Source: Mesorhizobium sp. B2-1-8 (GTDB lineage Bacteria > Pseudomonadota > Alphaproteobacteria > Rhizobiales > Rhizobiaceae). Taken from it: 64,000 bases of DNA. The notes below the pieces were generated by a model, which was not told the origin of the DNA, made no database searches, and worked only from the letters and a program-made list of their open reading frames with translations. Position numbers and translations under genes: made by a program. Positions 18,401-27,442 of this stretch are shown one piece after another (the stretch's first letter is position 1; every line of letters starts with the position of its first letter). The stretch covers positions 5,495,501 to 5,559,500 of the forward strand of contig NZ_CP083952.1 in NCBI RefSeq assembly GCF_006442545.2, in the 5' to 3' direction.

Positions 18401-18486
18401 AAACCAATCCTTTGCCGACGCATCGTCATCAAGGCGTCGTGGCATTCCTGTTTCACCATCAAAGACAGCAACTGGACGAAGCGAAC

Positions 18487-20541
18487 ATGAAGAATTTGTG
18501 GAACGACGACGCGGCCGAAAAACTCGTTGCCGACTATGCGAAGAAGGGCGTCGGTCGCGACTTGGCCTTGCGTGTCTACACGACGCGGCTTCTGGGCGGC
18601 GTGCCACAGCTGGTCCTGCATGGCGGCGGCAACACCTCCTGCAAGATCAAGGCGACCGACCTCGTCGGCGACGAGTGGGACGTGCTGTGCGTCAAGGGCA
18701 GCGGCTGGGACATGGCCGTCATCGAGCCGCAGGGTCTGCCCGCCGTCAAGATGGGCGCCCTGCTCAAGGCGCGCAAGCTGGACAGGCTTTCCGACGAGGA
18801 CATGGTCGCCCTGCAGCGGGCAAACCTGATCGACCCCGCCTCGCCCAACCCTTCGGTCGAGACCCTGCTGCATGCGTTCCTGCCGCACAAATTCGTCGAC
18901 CACACCCATTCGACCGCCATCCTGGCCATTGTCGACCAGGAAGACAGCAAGCCGCTGGTGGCAAAGGTGTTCGGAACAAAGATGGGCTACGTGCCCTACA
19001 TCATGCCGGGCTTCGACCTCGCCAAGGCAGCGGCCGATGTCTTCGACGCCGACCCAACGGTAGAAGGCCTGATCCTCGACAAGCATGGCATCTTCACCTT
19101 CGGCGACGACGCCAGGCAAGCCTATAACCGGATGATCCACTATGTGAACGTCGCCGAGGACTATGTGGCCAAGCATGCCAAGCCCAAGGCTGCAAAGGCG
19201 GCATTGCCGGCAAGGCTCGCGTCACCGGCGGAGATCGCGCCGATGCTGCGCGGCGCTGTCGCGGCGCCACGCGGCGAAGGCCGCTTCGACCGCATGATCA
19301 GCGATTTCCGCACCTCGGACGCGATCGTCGATTTCATCAATTCGGCAGAGATCGCCGACTATGCCGGACGTGGCGTGTCGACGCCGGATCTGTCGATCCG
19401 CATCAAGACCGGGCCGATGGCCGTGCCTGCGCCCGATGCTGACAAAATCGGTGACTACAAGGTGGTGATCGAGAGCCATGTCGACGGCTTCGCCAGCGAT
19501 TATCGCGCCTATTTCGAGACCAATGACGCGCTCGACGACGTCAAGCGCACCATGCTCGACCCGATGCCCCGGCTGACGCTGGTGCCGGGGCTCGGCATGT
19601 TCGGCCACGGCCGCACGCTGAAGGATGCCAGGATCGCATCGGACGTCGGCGAGATGTGGATCGAGGCAGTGCGCGGTGCGGAGGCGGTCGGGCGCTTCCA
19701 CCCATTGTCCAAGGCCGACCTGTTCCCGCTCGAATACTGGTCGCTTGAACAGGCCAAGCTCGCTTCCAACAAGCCGAAGCCGCTGACCGGACAGGTGGTG
19801 CTGATCACCGGCGGCGCCGGCGCGATCGGTGCGGCGACGGCAAAACTGTTCGCCGACAATGGCGCTCATGCCGTCGTCGTCGATCTCGACGCCGAAAAGG
19901 CCGCTGACGCCGCCAGGAAGGCCGGCAACAATTCGATCGGCGTTGGCGCCGACATCACCGACCCGGCTCAGATGCGCGCCGCCTTCGACAAGGCGGTGGC
20001 CGTGTTCGGCGGCGTCGACATATTGGTGTCCAATGCGGGTGCTGCCTGGGAAGGCCGCATCGGCGAGCTTGACGATGCGCTGCTGCGCAAGAGCTTCGAG
20101 CTCAATTTCTTCGCCCACCAGTCGGCGGCGCAGAACGCCGTGCGCATCATGCTCGAACAGGGCACCGGCGGCGCTCTCCTGTTCAACACCTCCAAGCAGG
20201 CGGTCAACCCCGGCCCGAAATTCGGCGCCTATGGCGTGCCGAAAGCGGCGACACTGTTCCTCTCCAGGCAATACGCGCTCGACTACGGCGCCCATGGCAT
20301 CCGTTCGAACGCCGTCAACGCCGACCGCATCCGCTCCGGGCTGTTGACCGACGCCATGATCGCCAGCCGCTCGGGCGCGCGCGGCGTGTCGGAGAAGGAA
20401 TACATGTCCGGCAATCTGCTCGGCCAGGAGGTAACGGCACAGGATGTGGCACAGGCCTTCCTGCACCATGCCCTGGCCGACCGGACGACCGCCGATGTGA
20501 CGACGGTCGACGGCGGCAACATCGCGGCGGCGCTGCGATAG
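18487..20541 (+). CDS. Bifunctional class II aldolase / short-chain dehydrogenase
   Basis: Fusion of 684 residues from the ATG at 18487. Residues approx. 1-260 are a class II (fuculose/rhamnulose-1-phosphate type) aldolase: HGGGNTSCK at 45-53, Glu125 in SVETLLH, zinc ligands His139 and His141 in DHTHS, and a third His in LDKHGIFTFG. Residues approx. 433-684 are an SDR with TGGAGAIG, NAG and the catalytic pair YGVPK (Tyr582, Lys586). The family is usually named rhamnulose-1-phosphate aldolase/alcohol dehydrogenase: it splits a ketose-1-phosphate to DHAP plus an aldehyde that the second domain reduces or oxidises. No rhamnose genes lie nearby. SorC before it and the ABC-mtnK-mtnA genes after it suggest methylthioribulose-1-phosphate as substrate (inference). 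Confidence 0.88.
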   Translation: MKNLWNDDAAEKLVADYAKKGVGRDLALRVYTTRLLGGVPQLVLHGGGNTSCKIKATDLVGDEWDVLCVKGSGWDMAVIEPQGLPAVKMGALLKARKLDRLSDEDMVALQRANLIDPASPNPSVETLLHAFLPHKFVDHTHSTAILAIVDQEDSKPLVAKVFGTKMGYVPYIMPGFDLAKAAADVFDADPTVEGLILDKHGIFTFGDDARQAYNRMIHYVNVAEDYVAKHAKPKAAKAALPARLASPAEIAPMLRGAVAAPRGEGRFDRMISDFRTSDAIVDFINSAEIADYAGRGVSTPDLSIRIKTGPMAVPAPDADKIGDYKVVIESHVDGFASDYRAYFETNDALDDVKRTMLDPMPRLTLVPGLGMFGHGRTLKDARIASDVGEMWIEAVRGAEAVGRFHPLSKADLFPLEYWSLEQAKLASNKPKPLTGQVVLITGGAGAIGAATAKLFADNGAHAVVVDLDAEKAADAARKAGNNSIGVGADITDPAQMRAAFDKAVAVFGGVDILVSNAGAAWEGRIGELDDALLRKSFELNFFAHQSAAQNAVRIMLEQGTGGALLFNTSKQAVNPGPKFGAYGVPKAATLFLSRQYALDYGAHGIRSNAVNADRIRSGLLTDAMIASRSGARGVSEKEYMSGNLLGQEVTAQDVAQAFLHHALADRTTADVTTVDGGNIAAALR

Positions 20542-20601
20542 GCTTGCTGCCTGAACGTTCGCAGCGATCCGCTTGTAAGAGTTGCGAATCGTAGCTACAT
20601 T

Positions 20602-20624
20602 GTGGCTCAACATGAAGGAGCCAC
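20602..20624. promoter_or_regulatory. Candidate DinJ/YafQ operator overlapping the dinJ ribosome-binding site
   Basis: Inverted repeat GTGGCTC (20602-20608) / GAGCCAC (20618-20624) with a 9-nt spacer lies immediately before the dinJ start and contains its AAGGAG ribosome-binding site. Antitoxins of this family bind such palindromes to autorepress their operon. Confidence 0.6.
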
Positions 20625-20627
20625 GAT

Positions 20628-20885
20628 ATGGCAACGGATTCAGTGGTCCGCGCTCGCATCGACAGCGCTACGAAAGATCAGGCAACGGAGGCCTTGGCAG
20701 CCATGGGCTTGTCGGTCTCCGATGCCATTCGCCTGCTTCTGGTGCGCGTCGCCGCCGACAAGGAATTCCCTTTCCCAGTGAAAGTGCCGAACGCCACCAC
20801 TCAAAAGGCCATGGCCGAGTTGGAAAAAGGCAAAGGCAAGCGCTTTGCCTCGGCTGATGAGTTGTTCAAGGATTTGGGAATCTAA
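20628..20885 (+). CDS. dinJ: RelB/DinJ family antitoxin
   Basis: Protein of 85 residues. The N-terminal ribbon-helix-helix region (SVVRARIDSATKDQATEALA, then MGLSVSDAIRLLLVRVAADK) matches the DinJ/RelB family, with an acidic/basic C-terminal tail (GKRFASADELFKDLGI) that wraps the toxin. It should dimerise, bind the palindrome upstream and neutralise a YafQ-type RNase. The toxin gene begins 2 bp after its stop. Because that toxin appears broken, this antitoxin may be an orphan kept by chance or by cross-talk with other loci. Confidence 0.88.
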   Translation: MATDSVVRARIDSATKDQATEALAAMGLSVSDAIRLLLVRVAADKEFPFPVKVPNATTQKAMAELEKGKGKRFASADELFKDLGI

Positions 20886-20887
20886 GC

Positions 20888-21150
20888 GTGCCAGTGCCCA
20901 TTCACTCCGGGCAATTTCGCCGGGACGTGAAGCGTATGGAAAAACGTGGCAAGAACCTGGGCAAGTTGCGCGATCTGTTAGGCCTGCTCATCGCCGGACA
21001 TGAACTGCCGGCGATGTATAAGGATCATCCTCTGAAAGGGGATTGGAAAGGCTTTCGTGACGCGCATATCGAACCAGACTGGCTCCTGATCTACCGCGTT
21101 GTCGGCGACGAATTGCAGCTTGCCCGTACCGGTTCCTGTTCAACGAGTGA
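20888..21150 (+). pseudogene. yafQ: YafQ family mRNA interferase toxin, C-terminus damaged by a small deletion
   Basis: The GTG start is 2 bp after dinJ. The frame encodes a good YafQ toxin up to residue 82: HSGQFRRDVKRMEKRGKNL, YKDHPLKGDWKGFRDAHIEP and DWLLIYRVVGDELQLARTGS, keeping counterparts of E. coli YafQ His50, His63, Asp67, Trp68 and Arg83. The expected end RTG-x-HxxLF is missing: after ARTGS the frame reads CSTSE and runs to 21337, antisense to the next gene. In another frame the bases at 21136-21150 read LFNE-stop. Total length is 263 nt; adding 10 nt restores 91 codons. A 10-nt deletion that removed the catalytic His87 counterpart fits best. A sequencing error is the alternative. 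Confidence 0.75.
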
Positions 21151-21161
21151 ACGTCATCGAA

Positions 21162-21197
21162 AAAGCCGCCCGCAGCGATTTGCTGCAGGGCGGCTTT
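21162..21197 (-). terminator. Rho-independent terminator for the minus-strand sugar ABC operon
   Basis: Stem AAAGCCGCCC-GCAGC / GCTGC-A-GGGCGGCTTT around a 5-nt loop. On the minus strand the hairpin is followed by TTTTT, so it ends the operon whose last gene stops at 21243. There is no T-run on the plus strand. Confidence 0.85.
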
Positions 21198-21242
21198 CAT
21201 TTCGTCTCAACTCAGCAACCAGCAAGAGTTTTGTGCCGAAAG

Positions 21243-22295
21243 CTACTTCGCGTTCGGGTTCGGCATCCAGGCAGGCATGGCGACATCGGCATGGGCGAAC
21301 TGCGGCAGCTTGGCCGACAGGTCTTCCATGTTCTTGATGTCCTTGTCGATCAGCTCCTTCTGGGTGATCAGCGTCGGCGGCACGATGACGTTGTGGCCGG
21401 GATCTTCGCCGGCGAGCAGTTGCGCCAGGGCGCGCACCGAGACCTGGCCGACGACGGCCGGGTTGGTCGCCGCGGTCGCCGCCCACGCACTGTCAGGCTC
21501 GCGCATCGCCGCGATGTCGGACGTCGAAATGTCGGCCGAATAGATCTTGATCTTCTTGTTCAGGCTCGCTTCGTCGACGGCGATCTTCACGCCCTTGGCG
21601 AATTCGTCATAAGGGGCGAACATCACGTTGATGTCGGGGTGCGCCGACAGCACCGAGCGCGCCTGGTTGGCGACCGAGTTGGCGATCGGATTGTCGAGCG
21701 TGCCAAACATGGCGGCTTCCTTGATGCCGGCATATTTCTTCTTCACGTCGACCCAGGTTTCGTTGCGGCGGTCGAGCGGCGCGATGCCGGCGACGTAGAC
21801 ATAGCCGGCGTTCCAGCTTTCGCCATTATCCTTGACCGCCTGCTCGAGGGCCAGACGCGCCAGGTCCTTGTCCGACTGTTCGATCTGCGGGATCTTGGGG
21901 TTTTCGACATTGACGTCGAATGCCACCACCTTGATGCCGGCGTCGACGGCGCGCTGGGCGGCGTCCTTCATCGATTCCGTCAGGCCGTGCTGGATGATGA
22001 TGCCCTGCACACCGAGCGCGATGGCCTGGTCGACCATGTCGGACTGAAGGGCGGCGTCCTGGCGGCTGTCGAGCACGCGCAGATCGATGCCGAGCGCCTT
22101 CGACTGCGCCTCGACGCCCGACAGGTAGGCCTGGAAGAAGTCGCCGGTCGAGAGATAGCGCACCAGCGCGATCTTGACGCCGGGCTTGTCGAATGGCGCC
22201 GGCTTGTCCGCGGCCAATGCCGGGACCTGCATCAGCATGGTTGCGCCGGCCAGCCCGAGCGCCACCTTCCCCAGAAGTCTTCTTGTGATGTTCAC
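21243..22295 (-). CDS. CUT2-type sugar ABC transporter substrate-binding protein (candidate methylthioribose binder)
   Basis: Protein of 350 residues from a GTG at 22295 preceded by GGAGG; a longer ATG start at 22385 would bury this site and overlap the permease. It has a signal peptide (RRLLGKVALGLAGATMLMQV, cleavage after ALA-A) and a periplasmic-binding fold of the RbsB type: IALVRYLSTGDFFQAYLSGV at the first lobe, QAIALGVQGIIIQHG, and a C-terminal lobe with AAMREPDSAWAATAATNPAV. It delivers a pentose-like ligand to the permease. The transporter faces mtnK-mtnA across a shared divergent promoter, which suggests 5-methylthioribose or a related 5-deoxy sugar as ligand (inference). Confidence 0.87.
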   Translation of the reverse strand: MNITRRLLGKVALGLAGATMLMQVPALAADKPAPFDKPGVKIALVRYLSTGDFFQAYLSGVEAQSKALGIDLRVLDSRQDAALQSDMVDQAIALGVQGIIIQHGLTESMKDAAQRAVDAGIKVVAFDVNVENPKIPQIEQSDKDLARLALEQAVKDNGESWNAGYVYVAGIAPLDRRNETWVDVKKKYAGIKEAAMFGTLDNPIANSVANQARSVLSAHPDINVMFAPYDEFAKGVKIAVDEASLNKKIKIYSADISTSDIAAMREPDSAWAATAATNPAVVGQVSVRALAQLLAGEDPGHNVIVPPTLITQKELIDKDIKNMEDLSAKLPQFAHADVAMPAWMPNPNAK

Positions 22296-22344
22296 CTTGT
22301 TTTCCTCCACTTTTGTTGAACCCAAAATCCTATCCGGCCGAATG

Positions 22345-23382
22345 CTAGCTCCTGCCCCTGCCCGAAAGGGCAAAGGTGAAGACAAGGGCGACGACCAGAA
22401 CCACGCCCTTGACGAAATCCTGCGTGTAGTAAGGCGCGTTCATCATCGTCAGGCCTTGCAGCAAGATGCCGACGAACAGCGCGCCGACGGCGGTGCCGAA
22501 GGCGTTCGGCTTGGCGGCGCCGAGCACCGCGTAGCCGATCAGCGCCGCGGCAACCGCATCGAGCAGCAGATTATTACCCGAGGCGATGTCGCCGCGTCCA
22601 AGCCGGGCGGCGAGCAAAATGCCGCCGATCGAGGCAAAAACTCCTGAAATGACGTAGGCCCAGATCTTGTATGCCTTGACAGGCGCGCCGGCGAGTTCGG
22701 CGGCGCGCTCATTGGAGCCAACGGCATACATCATGCGGCCGAAGCGGGTATATTCGAGGAAGAACCAGATCAGCACGGCCAGCACCAGAAGCACGACGAC
22801 CGACACCGGGATGAGGTTCGGGATGAAGAAGTCGAAGCGGTGGCGGCCAAGCGCCAGGAAGGAATCGGAGAACTTGCCGTTGGCGACCGAGCCGTCGGGC
22901 ATGGTCATGCCGGTGGCGATCGAGCGGCCTTCTGTCGGGATGCGCTGCAGGCCGACGAGCAGGAACATCATGCCGAGCGTCGCCAGCAGGTCCGGCACGC
23001 GCATGTAGACGATCAGCCAGCCATTGATCAGGCCGACAATGGCGCCGATCAGCAGGCAGACGATGACCGCCACGAAAGCGTTCTGCTCCAGCACCACCAT
23101 GACATAGGCCGCCGCCATCATGGCCGAGGTCGCGACCGAACCGATCGACAGATCGAAGCCGCCGACAACCAAAGTTGCGGTAACGCCGAGCGCCAGCACG
23201 CCGGTGATGGCGACCGACTGGAAGATGAAGACGGCGCTTTGCGGCGAGACGAACCCGTCGGCGGCGATCGCGAAATAAGCGACCAATCCGAACAACAGCA
23301 CTATGAACCCATAGCGGATGGCGTAGTCGCGCAGCGTCATTGCGCGCACCCCGGCGCCGCTGCCGTCCCAACTCCAACCCAT
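22345..23382 (-). CDS. CUT2-type sugar ABC transporter permease (RbsC-like)
   Basis: Protein of 345 residues, start at 23382 behind a GGAGAG site (an internal ATG at 23340 is possible). Eight to ten hydrophobic segments are seen, with VGGFDLSIGSVATSAMMAAA (the conserved DLSVGS-type loop of RbsC permeases) near 70-90 and YAVGSNERAAELAGAPVKAY, the cytoplasmic EAA-like loop that contacts the ATPase. It forms the membrane channel with the ATPase gene 34 bp upstream and the binding protein 49 bp downstream. Confidence 0.9.
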   Translation of the reverse strand: MGWSWDGSGAGVRAMTLRDYAIRYGFIVLLFGLVAYFAIAADGFVSPQSAVFIFQSVAITGVLALGVTATLVVGGFDLSIGSVATSAMMAAAYVMVVLEQNAFVAVIVCLLIGAIVGLINGWLIVYMRVPDLLATLGMMFLLVGLQRIPTEGRSIATGMTMPDGSVANGKFSDSFLALGRHRFDFFIPNLIPVSVVVLLVLAVLIWFFLEYTRFGRMMYAVGSNERAAELAGAPVKAYKIWAYVISGVFASIGGILLAARLGRGDIASGNNLLLDAVAAALIGYAVLGAAKPNAFGTAVGALFVGILLQGLTMMNAPYYTQDFVKGVVLVVALVFTFALSGRGRS

Positions 23383-23416
23383 GATCTCTCCATTCCAATT
23401 CCATCGTCCGCCACGC

Positions 23417-24928
23417 TCAGGCGGCGCTGTGCAGCGGCCCGCCCGCGACCTCGGCCAGCAGGCGATCTAGATCGACATCGGCGTTGCGGTGTTCGCCGAC
23501 GATTGTGTGCTCCGACATCACCAGGATGCGGTCGGCCGTCTCCAGCGCTTCGTCGAGTTCGGTGACGAACAAAAGCGTGGCGCGGCCATTGGCGCTTGCC
23601 CTCAGCTTGGCTGCGATATCGCGCCGGGCCGAAATGTCGACGCCCTGGAACGGCTCGTCGAGGATGAATAGCGCGGCATTCTGCGCCATCCAGCGGGCGA
23701 CCATCACCTTCTGCTGGTTGCCGCCGGACAAGGCCGACATCTCATCCTTCTCCGAGCGGCAGACGATGCCGAGTTGCTCGATCTGCCGGCGTGCGGTGGC
23801 GCGTTCGAGGCGGCGTTTGAGGACACTCAGACTGGACATCCGCTTGAGGAAGGGCAGGCTGACATTGCGCTCTATGTTGAAGCCGCCGACAATGCCGCTG
23901 GTGGCGCGATCCTTGGCGACGAGGAACACGCCGGCGGCGATCGCGTCGCCCGTCGAGCGCGGCGCGTAAGGCTTGCCGTTCATCGTCATGGTGCCGGCGA
24001 GCGGTCGGCGCACACCGAACAGCGTCTCGGCAAGAGCGGTCTTGCCGACACCGACGAGACCGGTGATGGCGACGACTTCGCCATCGCCAAGCGTCAGGGA
24101 GATCGGCCGGGCACCCTGCGCGATGCGCAGCTCTTCGACGCTCAGGACCGCCCTGGCCGAACTTCTGGCGACGATCCGGTCGAGATGGATCTTGCGGCCG
24201 AGCATGGCGTTGACCGCACCCTCATAGTCGAGCGGCTTGGTGTCGAAGGCGCCGGAGACGACACCGTCGCGCATCGAGACGATGCGGTCCGCGAGCCGCC
24301 TGATGTCCGACATGCGGTGCGAGATGTAGAGGATCGCCACGCCTTGCTCGCGCAGCCGGTCGACCAGCGCGAACAGCCTGTCGGCTTCGGCACTGGAGAG
24401 CGACGAGGTCGGCTCATCGAGGATCAGCACCTTCGGCTGATGGGCGAGCGCTCGGGCAATCGCCACCATCTGGCGATCGGCGAGCGAAAGGTCGCTGACG
24501 CGGGCCTTGAGATCAATGGCCAGCCCCATGCGGTCTGCGACCGCCTTGGCCTCACGGCGCACGCGAGCGGGATTGAACAGGGTCGGCACGCCCCGGCCGC
24601 TCAGCCTGTCGAGCGTGAGATTGGTGGCGACATCGAGGTCGGCGACGACGCCGTCATTGATGTTCTGGTGCACGGTGACGACGCCGGCGCGGATCGCTTC
24701 CGCCGGCGTGTTCGGCGTAAAATCCTGCCCGGCAAGCGTCATGCTGCCGCCGCCACGCTCGTAGACGCCACTGACGATCTTGACGAGGGTGGATTTACCG
24801 GCGCCGTTGGCGCCCATCAGCACGGTCACTTCACCGGCATGGAGGTCCAGCGCGATGCCGCCAAGCACCTCGTTGCGGCCAAAGGATTTCCTCAGTCCCT
24901 CTACGCGGAACACGGCATTGCCGACCAT
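23417..24928 (-). CDS. CUT2-type sugar ABC transporter ATP-binding protein (RbsA-like, two NBDs)
   Basis: Protein of 503 residues from the ATG at 24928, which has a GGGAGG site; a longer start at 24988 would cover the operator. First NBD: Walker A MGANGAGKST, signature LSLADRQMVAIARAL, Walker B VLILDEPTSSL. Second NBD: a degenerate Walker A (TGLVGVGKTAL), LSGGNQQKVMVARWM and LFILDEPFQGVD. Two unequal halves are normal for RbsA-type proteins. It is the first gene of the minus-strand operon ATPase-permease-binding protein, divergent from mtnK. Confidence 0.9.
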   Translation of the reverse strand: MVGNAVFRVEGLRKSFGRNEVLGGIALDLHAGEVTVLMGANGAGKSTLVKIVSGVYERGGGSMTLAGQDFTPNTPAEAIRAGVVTVHQNINDGVVADLDVATNLTLDRLSGRGVPTLFNPARVRREAKAVADRMGLAIDLKARVSDLSLADRQMVAIARALAHQPKVLILDEPTSSLSSAEADRLFALVDRLREQGVAILYISHRMSDIRRLADRIVSMRDGVVSGAFDTKPLDYEGAVNAMLGRKIHLDRIVARSSARAVLSVEELRIAQGARPISLTLGDGEVVAITGLVGVGKTALAETLFGVRRPLAGTMTMNGKPYAPRSTGDAIAAGVFLVAKDRATSGIVGGFNIERNVSLPFLKRMSSLSVLKRRLERATARRQIEQLGIVCRSEKDEMSALSGGNQQKVMVARWMAQNAALFILDEPFQGVDISARRDIAAKLRASANGRATLLFVTELDEALETADRILVMSEHTIVGEHRNADVDLDRLLAEVAGGPLHSAA

Positions 24929-24964
24929 GCGTTCCTCCCTGACCATGACGCTATGGTCAATGTC

Positions 24965-24993
24965 GGCAATTGTCAACACGATTGACAATTGCC
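24965..24993. promoter_or_regulatory. Perfect 12-bp inverted repeat between divergent ABC transporter and mtnK genes
   Basis: GGCAATTGTCAA at 24965-24976 and TTGACAATTGCC at 24982-24993, spacer CACGA. The site is centred in the 137-bp divergent gap, where one bound regulator could control both operons. The SorC protein at 17435 is the nearest candidate; this is inferred, not shown. Confidence 0.75.
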
Positions 24994-25065
24994 AGACAGC
25001 TTCCTAGCTTGGCCTCGCCGCCAAGGCTCCCTTATGATCGGAGCACATCGGCGGGAGGGACAAGG

Positions 25066-26340
25066 ATGACTGGGAAATTGCCGTTCGAAGCATTGTCAGT
25101 GGAGACCCTCGCAACACGTCTCGGTACGAACGAGGCGCTGTGCGCGAAGATCGGCAAGGATGCTAGCGCCTGGAAGGTCCGCGAGGTCGGGGACGGCAAT
25201 CTGAACCTGGTGTTCATCGTCGAAGGTGCCAGTGGCGGTGCCATCGTCAAGCAAGCCCTGCCTTATGTCCGCCTCGTCGGCGACAGCTGGCCGCTGCCGC
25301 TCAAACGCTCCTTCTTCGAGTATCACGCGCTGACCCGCCAGGAGGCGCGCGCGCCGGGCTCGGTGCCGGCGATCTACTACTTCGACGAAGTCCAGGCGCT
25401 GATCATCATGGAGTATCTGGCGCCGCCACACATCATTCTGAGGCGCGCCCTGATCGACGGCCGCCAATTGCCCAACATTGCCAGGGATATCGGCCTGTTC
25501 ATGGCCCGCACGCTGTTTCGCGGTTCCGATCTGTCGATGGCGACCAAGGATCGCAAGGCGGACCTGGCGTTGTTCGCCGACAATGTCGAACTTTGCGACA
25601 TCACCGAGAACCTGGTGTTCTCAGACCCCTATTTCGACGCCAAGATGAACCGCCACACCAGTCCGCAGCTCGACGGGCTGGTGGCCGAACTGCGGGCCGA
25701 CCGTGACCTCAAGGTGGAGGCGCAGCGGCTGAAGCAGATCTTCGCCGCCAATGCCGAGACGCTGCTGCATGGCGACCTGCATTCCGGCTCGATCATGGTC
25801 ACGGACCAGGAAACGCGGATGATCGATCCGGAGTTCGCCTTCTACGGTCCGATGGCCTTCGATGTCGGCATGCTGCTCGCCAATTTCTGGATGTCGTTCT
25901 TCTCGCAACGCGGGCATGAGCAGAAGGGCAAGCGCGACGCCATGCGCGCCTATCTGCTCGATGTCGTCGTCGAGACATGGGCGGTGTTCCGCGCCGAGTT
26001 CTCGCATCTGTGGCGCACCGAGCGCGCCGGCATGCTCTATCAAAAAAGCCTGTTCGAGGATCAGGGCGACAGGCTGGGCGCCGAGCAGGCGCTCGATAAT
26101 GTCCTGCACCAGATCTGGGACGATCTGCTCGGTTTTGCCGGCATCGAGGTGCACAGGCGCATCCTCGGCCTCGCCCACAATGCCGACTTCGAGACCATTG
26201 CCGATGAAGATCTGCGCGCCAGTTGTGAGTCGAAGGCGCTGAAATTCGGTCGTCACATCGCCGTCAACCGGCGCCAGATTCACAGCATCGACGAGGTCAA
26301 CACACTGGCCGCGCTGATCGAACGGGAGAACAGCATTTGA
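25066..26340 (+). CDS. mtnK: 5-methylthioribose kinase
   Basis: Protein of 424 residues from the ATG at 25066, with a GGGAGGGA site. It has the aminoglycoside-phosphotransferase-like kinase fold: an N-lobe with [12 protein letters not shown], a catalytic loop [14 protein letters not shown] near residue 240, and the metal-binding [20 protein letters not shown]. The HGDLH and DPEFAFYGP motifs are characteristic of MtnK. It phosphorylates 5-methylthioribose at O1 in the methionine salvage route. The stop overlaps the mtnA start by 4 bp, so the pair is translationally coupled. Confidence 0.93.
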   Translation: MTGKLPFEALSVETLATRLGTNEALCAKIGKDASAWKVREVGDGNLNLVFIVEGASGGAIVKQALPYVRLVGDSWPLPLKRSFFEYHALTRQEARAPGSVPAIYYFDEVQALIIMEYLAPPHIILRRALIDGRQLPNIARDIGLFMARTLFRGSDLSMATKDRKADLALFADNVELCDITENLVFSDPYFDAKMNRHTSPQLDGLVAELRADRDLKVEAQRLKQIFAANAETLLHGDLHSGSIMVTDQETRMIDPEFAFYGPMAFDVGMLLANFWMSFFSQRGHEQKGKRDAMRAYLLDVVVETWAVFRAEFSHLWRTERAGMLYQKSLFEDQGDRLGAEQALDNVLHQIWDDLLGFAGIEVHRRILGLAHNADFETIADEDLRASCESKALKFGRHIAVNRRQIHSIDEVNTLAALIERENSI

Positions 26341-27431
26341 ACGTCGGCGACCGCCACTATCGGACCATCTGGCTCAGCGACGACGGCCGCTCGGTGGAGA
26401 TCATCGACCAGCGCTGGCTGCCGCATGAATTCCGCATCGAGAAGCTCGGCACGGTCGCCGACATCGCCACCGCGATCCGCGACATGTGGGTGCGCGGCGC
26501 ACCGTTGATCGGGGTCACCGCGGCCTATGGCGTCGCCATGCAGATGGCGCACGATCCGTCCGACGAAGCGCTCGACACTGTGTGGGAAACTCTGCACGAG
26601 ACACGGCCGACGGCGATCAACCTGCGCTGGGCTCTGGACGAGATGCGGCGTTTCCTGCGACCGCTGCCGGCCGGACAACGCGCCGCGGCCGCCTATCGGC
26701 GCGCCAGTGAAATCGCCGACGAGGATGTCGGGCTGAACCGCGCCATCGGCGAGAACGGTCTCGCCATCATCAAGGCGATCGCGGCGCGCAAGCAGCCGGG
26801 CGAGGCGGTCAATATCCTCACCCACTGCAACGCCGGCTGGCTGGCGACAGTCGACTACGGCACAGCGACTTCACCGATCTACCTCGCCGTCGAAGCCGGC
26901 ATTCCCGTCCATGTCTATGTCGATGAAACACGGCCGCGCAACCAGGGCGCCCAGCTGACCGCCTGGGAGATGGCTGGCCACGGCGTGCCGCACACGCTGA
27001 TCGTCGACAATGCCGGCGGCCATCTGATGCAGCGTGGCGCGATCGACATGGTCATCGTCGGCACCGACCGCACGACAGCCGATGGCGATGTCTGCAACAA
27101 GATCGGCACCTATCTGAAGGCGCTCGCCGCCGCCGACAATGACGTGCCGTTCTACGTCGCGCTGCCCTCGCCCACCATCGACTGGACCGTGGGCGACGGC
27201 CTCGCCGAGATCCCGATCGAGGAGCGCTCGGGCGACGAGGTGTCGCTGGTCTGGGGCAAGACCGCCGAGGGCGAGATCGCCCAGGTGCGTGTATCGCCCG
27301 AAGCGACGCCGGCAAGGAACCCCGCCTTCGACGTGACGCCGGCTCGGCTGGTGACCGGACTGATCACCGAGCGCGGCATCGCCAAGGCTTCGCGCGAAGG
27401 GCTGAAGGCCATGTTCCCCGAACGCGGATAG
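26337..27431 (+). CDS. mtnA: S-methyl-5-thioribose-1-phosphate isomerase
   Basis: Protein of 364 residues, starting with TTG at 26337 inside the sequence TTGA that also ends mtnK. eIF2B-like fold with MtnA signatures: [18 protein letters not shown] near residues 52-69, [18 protein letters not shown] with the catalytic Cys, [20 protein letters not shown] with the catalytic Asp, and [14 protein letters not shown]. It converts methylthioribose-1-phosphate to methylthioribulose-1-phosphate. The next enzymes of the classical salvage route (MtnB, C, D) are not in the window, so the ketose phosphate may instead go to an aldolase. Confidence 0.93.
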   Translation: MNVGDRHYRTIWLSDDGRSVEIIDQRWLPHEFRIEKLGTVADIATAIRDMWVRGAPLIGVTAAYGVAMQMAHDPSDEALDTVWETLHETRPTAINLRWALDEMRRFLRPLPAGQRAAAAYRRASEIADEDVGLNRAIGENGLAIIKAIAARKQPGEAVNILTHCNAGWLATVDYGTATSPIYLAVEAGIPVHVYVDETRPRNQGAQLTAWEMAGHGVPHTLIVDNAGGHLMQRGAIDMVIVGTDRTTADGDVCNKIGTYLKALAAADNDVPFYVALPSPTIDWTVGDGLAEIPIEERSGDEVSLVWGKTAEGEIAQVRVSPEATPARNPAFDVTPARLVTGLITERGIAKASREGLKAMFPERG

Positions 27432-27442
27432 TCGGGACGCGC

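Noticed and set aside
18487..20541. Rhamnose catabolism as the role of the aldolase/dehydrogenase
   Set aside because: Not excluded, but no rhamnose isomerase, kinase, mutarotase or rhamnose-type transporter is in the window, while mtnK and mtnA are close by.
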